A stretch of DNA of 9,987 bases from a gamma proteobacterium symbiont of Lucinoma myriamae (GTDB lineage Bacteria > Pseudomonadota > Gammaproteobacteria > GRL18): NCBI GenBank assembly GCA_025655635.1, contig JAHXIM010000240.1, positions 1 to 9,987 on the forward strand, read 5' to 3'. The notes beneath the pieces were generated by a model. The model was not told the DNA's origin. It searched no databases and saw nothing but the letters and a program-made list of their open reading frames with translations. Positions 6,818 through 9,987 of this stretch are shown here, piece after piece (the first letter of the stretch is position 1; each line of letters begins with the position of its first letter). The translations under genes were made by a program, and so were the position numbers.

Positions 6818-8110
6818 TTATGCGTAGACCGGAAAACGCTTACACAAATCAAGTACTTTTTGTTTTACCTGAGTAACACTTTCCATTGTACCCATATTTT
6901 CCACCACTCTGTCAGCTTCGTCCATTTCGCATAATTCGTCCAGAACATCACAGATCCAGCCCGCTAATTCTGAGCTTTCCTGCTCTTTAAAGCCACGCGT
7001 AGTAATCGCAGGAGAACCAATGCGCAGACCACTGGTCACAAATGGTGACTGTGGATCATTGGGTACTGAGTTTTTGTTCACAGTAATGTTCGCCAGACCC
7101 AGCGCTGCATCGGCGGCTTTACCTGTCAGTTTACGACTGATCAGGCTGACCAGAAATAAATGATTATCTGTACCACCAGATACGACATCATAGCCGCGAT
7201 CTAAAAAGACGGTTGCCATGGCACGGGCATTTTCAACTACTTGCTTTTGATAGGTCTTATAATCGTCTTCCATTGCTTCTTTAAAGGCAACGGCTTTACC
7301 GGCAATAACATGCATCAATGGTCCACCCTGAGTACCGGGAAAGATCATTGAGTTCAATTTCTTTTCAATTTCTGGATTTGATTTTGCCAGAATAATACCG
7401 CCACGTGGTCCACGCAGTGTTTTGTGTGTGGTAGAAGTCGTCACATCGGCAATTTGTACTGGACTTGGGTAAACGCCTGCGGCAATTAAGCCGGCAACGT
7501 GTGCCATATCAACCATAAGATAAGCACCCACTGAATCCGCAATATCACGAAAACGCTGCCAGTCCATGACGCGGGAATAAGCACTGAAGCCGGCAATGAT
7601 CATTTTTGGCTTATGTTCTTTTGCCAGACGCTCAACTTCGTCATAATCAACTTCACCGGTTTCTTCATTAAGGCCGTATTGAACAGCATTAAATAATTTA
7701 CCGGAAAAACTCACTTTTGAACCGTGAGTCAGGTGACCACCATGTGCCAGACTCATACCCAGTACTGTATCGCCAGCATTCAGCAGAGCAAAATAAACCG
7801 CCGCATTAGCTTGTGAACCCGAGTGAGGCTGTACATTGGCATAATCTGCACCAAAAAGCTCTTTAGCACGATCAATTGCCAGCTGCTCAGCAATATCAAC
7901 ATTTTCACAACCGCCGTAATAACGTTTGCCCGGATAACCTTCTGCATATTTATTCGTCAGCACTGAACCCTGAGCCTGCATCACTCTTGGGCTGGTGTAG
8001 TTTTCTGAGGCAATCAGTTCAATGTGTTCTTCCTGGCGTATTTCCTCATGTTGCATTGCATTCCAGAGTTCGTCATCATAGCCAGCAATTGTCATATCTT
8101 TCGTAAACAT
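6818..8110 (-). CDS. glyA: Serine hydroxymethyltransferase
   Basis: GlyA converts serine and tetrahydrofolate to glycine and 5,10-methylene-tetrahydrofolate, the main cellular source of one-carbon units, using pyridoxal phosphate. The 430 residues show the family blocks in order: IELIASENYTS (30-40), KYAEGYPGKRYYGG (54-67), VQPHSGSQAN (93-102), VDMAHVAGLIAAG (200-212), the cofactor-binding VTTSTTHKTLRGPRGG (223-238) with K230 as the Schiff-base lysine, FPGTQGGP (257-264) and SGLRIGSPAITTRG (360-373). A good ribosome site, AAGGA, lies seven bases before the ATG at 8110, which favours this start over the in-frame ATG five codons later. It is the first gene of the minus-strand cluster and has a promoter-like sequence upstream. 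Confidence 0.98.
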   Translation of the reverse strand: MFTKDMTIAGYDDELWNAMQHEEIRQEEHIELIASENYTSPRVMQAQGSVLTNKYAEGYPGKRYYGGCENVDIAEQLAIDRAKELFGADYANVQPHSGSQANAAVYFALLNAGDTVLGMSLAHGGHLTHGSKVSFSGKLFNAVQYGLNEETGEVDYDEVERLAKEHKPKMIIAGFSAYSRVMDWQRFRDIADSVGAYLMVDMAHVAGLIAAGVYPSPVQIADVTTSTTHKTLRGPRGGIILAKSNPEIEKKLNSMIFPGTQGGPLMHVIAGKAVAFKEAMEDDYKTYQKQVVENARAMATVFLDRGYDVVSGGTDNHLFLVSLISRKLTGKAADAALGLANITVNKNSVPNDPQSPFVTSGLRIGSPAITTRGFKEQESSELAGWICDVLDELCEMDEADRVVENMGTMESVTQVKQKVLDLCKRFPVYA

Positions 8111-8190
8111 GAGGATTCCTTATAAAATTAGGTTAAAATATATTTAGCTCATTGTTTCAACAAAAACAGTCAGAAACGCTGAGCCTCGGG

Positions 8191-8219
8191 ATCATACCCT
8201 ATATAGCGAATATTATAAA
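8191..8219 (-). promoter_or_regulatory. Candidate sigma70 promoter of glyA
   Basis: On the minus strand a -35-like TTTATA (8219-8214) and a -10 TATGAT (8196-8191) are separated by 17 bases. Transcription would begin near 8184 and leave a leader of about 75 nt before glyA. A perfect TATAAT also lies at 8217-8212, but no good -35 box stands at the right distance from it. Assignment is by motif only. Confidence 0.4.
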
Positions 8220-8232
8220 CCTATAACGATTG

Positions 8233-8253
8233 ATAAAGCCTGTACAGGTTTAT
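8233..8253. promoter_or_regulatory. Inverted repeat upstream of the glyA promoter, possible operator
   Basis: The core CCTGTACAGG (8239-8248) is a perfect 10-bp palindrome. It is flanked by ATAAA and TTTAT, giving fifteen matching positions per full dyad if one extra G at 8238 is skipped. It lies about 50-70 bases upstream of the proposed glyA start, and would overlap the -35 region if the alternative TATAAT at 8217 is used. It does not match the MetR, PurR or LexA sites I know. The binding protein is unknown. Confidence 0.4.
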
Positions 8254-8389
8254 ACAAACATATATTTCCTTTATATTTCAATCACCTGCATTAGACTTCA
8301 TCAATAATTGGTGTGGTTTCAATAACTTAAACATTACCCTTTAATTGTGAATAATGTGAGAGTTATTAACAATGTTATAGGTGAATAAC

Positions 8390-8666
8390 ATGATAAAAGA
8401 ATTAGTTAGTAATGCCGTCGTTACCAGCATGAAGCACATGCTGAACAACAACATCCCCTTAGAAAATCCATCCACTTTTTATACATAAGTTCCAAATGAT
8501 AGGCAATATTGGTAGTCGTGGGGGTGTAAAAAAAGAGGGAACACTCTTCTGTTTCAATATTAAAGTTAAAAAGATAGCACCCAGTACCATGAAAGGCTCT
8601 GCTGCACCTGTTCTGACTGTTCCTGTCAGTCGCCAGGTACTTTTCAGAGATACTCTAATCCCATAA
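8390..8666 (+). pseudogene. Possible frameshifted small gene, unidentified
   Basis: An ATG at 8390 has an AGGTG ribosome-like site about six bases upstream and opens 32 codons to a TAA at 8486-8488. The next frame is open from 8463 to a TAA at 8664-8666 and includes an ATG at 8496 that alone would give 56 residues. Removing one T from the five-T run at 8476-8480 joins both into about 91 residues. The first part is helix-like (ELVSNAVVTSMKHML); the second part is basic and strand-like (TLFCFNIKVKKIAP, VLTVPVSRQVLFR). I do not recognise the family. The two pieces could also be chance ORFs, since each is short, or two separate tiny genes. If real, it would be transcribed divergently from glyA. 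Confidence 0.3.
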
Positions 8667-8863
8667 GGTCAGATCTATTGATATTCTTGTTCGTAAATTA
8701 ACGCTTAAAGTCAAAATCGACCCAATAAACAGCTGACTAAGTTTGATGTTTCAGGCTCAAAAAAGGATAGGCAATTCAATGATACTTTTCAATCTATAAA
8801 CAAGAAATTGTTCCATTTTGATACTTCAGATTAGCTAAATGAGGATGTAAAAGTCAGAAAATT

Positions 8864-8901
8864 GCAGTTATTCAGAAAACAGGTGTTTCCTGAATAACTG
8901 C
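8864..8901 (-). terminator. Long perfect hairpin, possible terminator of the minus-strand lipoprotein operon
   Basis: GCAGTTATTCAG (8864-8875) and its exact complement CTGAATAACTGC (8890-8901) form a 12-bp stem. After one mismatch the stem continues for four more pairs around an AGGT/ACCT loop. On the minus strand it is followed by AATTTTCTGACTTTT, a moderate T-rich tail, so it could end transcription from the two genes above 9019. It lies about 120 nt past their last stop codon and coincides with the broken end of the deoxyribosyltransferase fragment. Confidence 0.45.
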
Positions 8902-8970
8902 GATGTTCTTCATTTCAGCATCACATTCCGGATAAAACACATCAGGACCTGCCAGATATACGGTTTTCAT
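8872..8970 (-). pseudogene. N-terminal remnant of a nucleoside 2-deoxyribosyltransferase-like gene
   Basis: An ATG at 8970 begins a 32-codon frame ending in TGA at 8874-8872. Its first residues, MKTVYLAGPDVFYPECDAEM, closely resemble the start of nucleoside 2-deoxyribosyltransferases (PF05014), where the YLAGP(D/E)VF segment begins the nucleotide-binding fold. Family members are usually around 140-180 residues, so most of the protein, including the catalytic glutamate region, is missing. Similarity fades after about residue 24, where the DNA enters the long hairpin. No continuation was found in the other minus-strand frames below 8872. There is no good ribosome site and the fragment lies downstream of the lipoprotein gene on the same strand. 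I read it as a truncated relic; a tiny functional peptide is unlikely. Confidence 0.6.
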
Positions 8971-9018
8971 GGTGTTCGCTGATGAATTATGCAGGTGATA
9001 TCAAACCTGATGCGGTAT

Positions 9019-9243
9019 TTATTCAGCTTTTTTTCCTTTCATGTCACCGACAACCGCGCCTGCAGCCGCACCAATCGCTGCACCTGTCCAGCCGTTACCA
9101 CCAGTGAGAGCTGATATTCCAGCACCAGCTGCCGCACCAATGGCCGCACCTGAGAGAGCGCCCTGCTCCCGTTGACTCATATCTGTACAGGCCACAGAAC
9201 TGCCCAATATAATTACCAGCAAGGGATATATCAATTTATTCAT
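9019..9243 (-). CDS. Small glycine-zipper lipoprotein
   Basis: The 74-residue protein begins with a lipoprotein-type signal peptide: MNK, a hydrophobic run (4-14), then SSVAC with C19 as the probable lipidated cysteine. The box is imperfect, with serine at -3, but residue +2 is threonine, so outer-membrane sorting is plausible. The mature part is almost entirely glycine zipper. The ten-residue unit GAAIGAAAGA appears twice, at 32-41 and 54-63, separated by a short linker with GGNGW, and the protein ends in a charged tail (DMKGKKAE). Such small-xxx-small patterns pack helices against or within membranes, as in other bacterial glycine-zipper lipoproteins. A strong ribosome site (AAAGGAG) lies about eight bases before the ATG. 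It starts 12 nt after the preceding gene and is very likely cotranscribed with it. Its exact role is unknown. Confidence 0.85.
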   Translation of the reverse strand: MNKLIYPLLVIILGSSVACTDMSQREQGALSGAAIGAAAGAGISALTGGNGWTGAAIGAAAGAVVGDMKGKKAE

Positions 9244-9255
9244 AATGTTACTCCT

Positions 9256-9624
9256 TTACTTTTTTAGATTTGGCTTGGCCATTTCGGTATAAAGCACCCC
9301 GATGACTGCTCGTTTGCTTTGATCAGGATGATCCGTGTAGAACTTATCAAGTTGCGTAACGATATTGGCAATCGAAATACCGGACAGACCTTCCAGTAAA
9401 ACGGGAACAATGCTGCGTCCGCGCATTAATTCGTAGTCCTTACCTGCCATAGCTTCCTCAATCTCAAGGACATTGCCAACTCCAAACAAAAACGCTCGTT
9501 TTTGTTCCAGGCTTGAACTCATCCAATGTTCACCGGTGACAATTTCAAGATCCTTTGCAGCCCACGCAGATACGCAAAGCACTGCAAATAAAATGGATAT
9601 CAAAATGATGGATAACTTTTTCAT
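9256..9624 (-). CDS. Exported protein of unknown function, partner of the glycine-zipper lipoprotein
   Basis: I chose the ATG at 9624 (122 residues) because AAGGA lies nine bases upstream; the ATG at 9630, two codons earlier, has the same site only three bases away. The N-terminus MKKLSIILISILFAVLCVSAWA is a typical Sec signal peptide, with cleavage probably after AWA, so the mature part of about 100 residues is periplasmic or secreted. It is mostly helical, with HWMSSSLEQKRAFLFGVGNVL early on, a VPVLLEGLSG segment in the middle, and DKFYTDHPDQSKRAVIGVLYTEMAKP near the end. This resembles uncharacterised exported proteins of proteobacteria that keep the W-x-S-S-x-x-x-K pattern and a late YxxHPDQ stretch; I know no function for them. 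There are no cysteines in the mature part. The gene is first in a probable two-gene operon with the lipoprotein 12 nt downstream. Confidence 0.8.
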   Translation of the reverse strand: MKKLSIILISILFAVLCVSAWAAKDLEIVTGEHWMSSSLEQKRAFLFGVGNVLEIEEAMAGKDYELMRGRSIVPVLLEGLSGISIANIVTQLDKFYTDHPDQSKRAVIGVLYTEMAKPNLKK

Positions 9625-9729
9625 AAGCATACTTCCTTATTAAATTTCATCGAACAAAAATTCAATTTTCATTCTCAAAAACCATTTCTAATTCAATAGA
9701 TGCGATTTAGACTTTACGGCATAAAACTA

Positions 9730-9745
9730 TCTATTATTTAATAGA
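9730..9745. promoter_or_regulatory. AT-rich inverted repeat upstream of the lipoprotein operon
   Basis: The arms TCTATTA and TAATAGA face each other across two bases. The site is about 105 bases upstream of the operon start, where a regulator could bind. It is AT-rich and short, so chance is possible. Confidence 0.2.
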
Positions 9746-9802
9746 CTAGTATAAAGTTCACTATAAGTAAATCCCACAAAAAGAGTGACTCTACTCCTCC
9801 CT

Positions 9803-9822
9803 ACTCCCCTGCAAAGGGGAGT
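9803..9822. repeat. GC-rich hairpin with a tetraloop beside an A-run
   Basis: ACTCCCCT (9803-9810) and AGGGGAGT (9815-9822) pair perfectly over 8 bp around a GCAA loop (a stable GNRA tetraloop in plus-strand RNA). It is followed by TAAAAAAG on the plus strand, so it has no T-tail in plus orientation and on the minus strand the T-run precedes the stem. It is therefore not a standard intrinsic terminator in either direction. Confidence 0.6.
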
Positions 9823-9861
9823 TAAAAAAGAGACTGAACATTAAAATTCTTTCATAATTCA

Positions 9862-9882
9862 ACCAGAGTAGTTTTCTCTGGT
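9862..9882. repeat. 7-bp hairpin near the right end
   Basis: ACCAGAG (9862-9868) and CTCTGGT (9876-9882) pair perfectly across a seven-base loop, TAGTTTT. Neither strand shows a clear T-run after the stem. It could be a weak terminator or a protein site; nothing nearby decides this. Confidence 0.4.
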
Positions 9883-9987
9883 AAGCGTCTTCAGGCATAT
9901 AATCCTATAAAAATCAGTTGAAAATGGTCTATAATCATAACCCATTGAAATTATAGTGAAATATCATGATATTACCACCAAAAATCA

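Larger units (their letters stand above)
8111..9018. other. Gene-poor region upstream of glyA with regulatory dyads and gene remnants
   Basis: These 908 bases contain no intact large gene. From left to right they hold the glyA leader and probable promoter, a palindromic dyad near 8233-8253, a possible frameshifted small plus-strand gene (8390-8666), about 200 AT-rich bases where I see nothing (8667-8863), a long hairpin (8864-8901), and the N-terminal fragment of a deoxyribosyltransferase gene (8872-8970). I saw no tRNA, CRISPR repeat or insertion sequence. Confidence 0.7.
9631..9987. other. Non-coding right end with upstream region of the lipoprotein operon
   Basis: These 357 AT-rich bases hold no gene I can support. 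They contain an AT-rich dyad at 9730-9745, a GC-rich hairpin at 9803-9822, a second hairpin at 9862-9882, and TATAAT-like sequences on the plus strand at 9898-9903 and 9930-9935. The promoter of the minus-strand operon should lie here, but I found no convincing -35/-10 pair. Confidence 0.6.

Noticed and set aside
8171..8190. Possible PurR-like or MetR-like site in the glyA leader
   Set aside because: Only fragments of the consensus match (GCGTTTC without a symmetric half), and no TGAA-N5-TTCA dyad is present.
8785..8820. Tiny minus-strand frame starting MEQFLVYRLK in the empty stretch
   Set aside because: Nineteen codons, no ribosome site and no similarity recognised.
8991..9008. Short stem CAGGT/ACCTG just after the lipoprotein stop, as a terminator
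   Set aside because: Five base pairs with an eight-base loop and no T-run on the minus strand; the hairpin at 8864-8901 is a better candidate.
9966..9987. Possible start of a plus-strand gene (ATG at 9966, reading MILPPKI)
   Set aside because: Only seven codons are inside the window and there is no clear ribosome site; a TATAAT about 30 bases upstream is suggestive but not enough.

Overview
The window looks like a piece of a moderately AT-rich gammaproteobacterial chromosome. The gene order glyA-nrdR-ribD-ribE-ribB(A)-ribH-nusB-thiL-pgpA, all on the minus strand, is a familiar gammaproteobacterial arrangement, and the proteins read like gammaproteobacterial versions of their families. In Escherichia coli, by contrast, the riboflavin synthase and DHBP synthase genes lie elsewhere. 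The genus cannot be named from the sequence alone.

Reading in the direction of transcription (high to low coordinates), the main cluster starts with glyA (one-carbon metabolism). It continues with nrdR (repressor of ribonucleotide reductase genes), then ribD, ribE, ribBA and ribH, which cover riboflavin synthesis after GTP cyclohydrolase II. Next come nusB (antitermination factor), thiL (thiamine-phosphate kinase) and pgpA (phosphatidylglycerophosphatase A). An exported retropepsin-like aspartic protease follows and runs off the left edge. Most gaps are 11 to 45 nt and pgpA overlaps thiL, so long shared transcripts are likely. The one larger internal gap (135 nt, between ribE and ribBA) has a weak hairpin followed by a T-run. 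The second half of RibBA resembles GTP cyclohydrolase II but has lost its zinc and catalytic signatures, so the first riboflavin step probably needs a separate ribA outside this window. No FMN riboswitch was seen.

Upstream of glyA, about 900 bases (8111-9018) hold no intact large gene. They contain a likely glyA promoter, a strong inverted repeat, a possible frameshifted small gene on the plus strand, and the first part of a nucleoside 2-deoxyribosyltransferase-like gene that breaks off inside a long perfect hairpin. This is an eroded, rearranged intergenic zone.

Beyond it lies a two-gene minus-strand operon: an exported protein of unknown function and a small glycine-zipper lipoprotein. The right end (9631-9987) is non-coding, with several short hairpins.

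I did not find a convincing undescribed multi-gene system. The core is conserved housekeeping DNA. What deserves a second look is the degenerate RibA domain, a 15-bp in-frame duplication in ribD, the broken genes with their hairpin, and the unexplained dyads.
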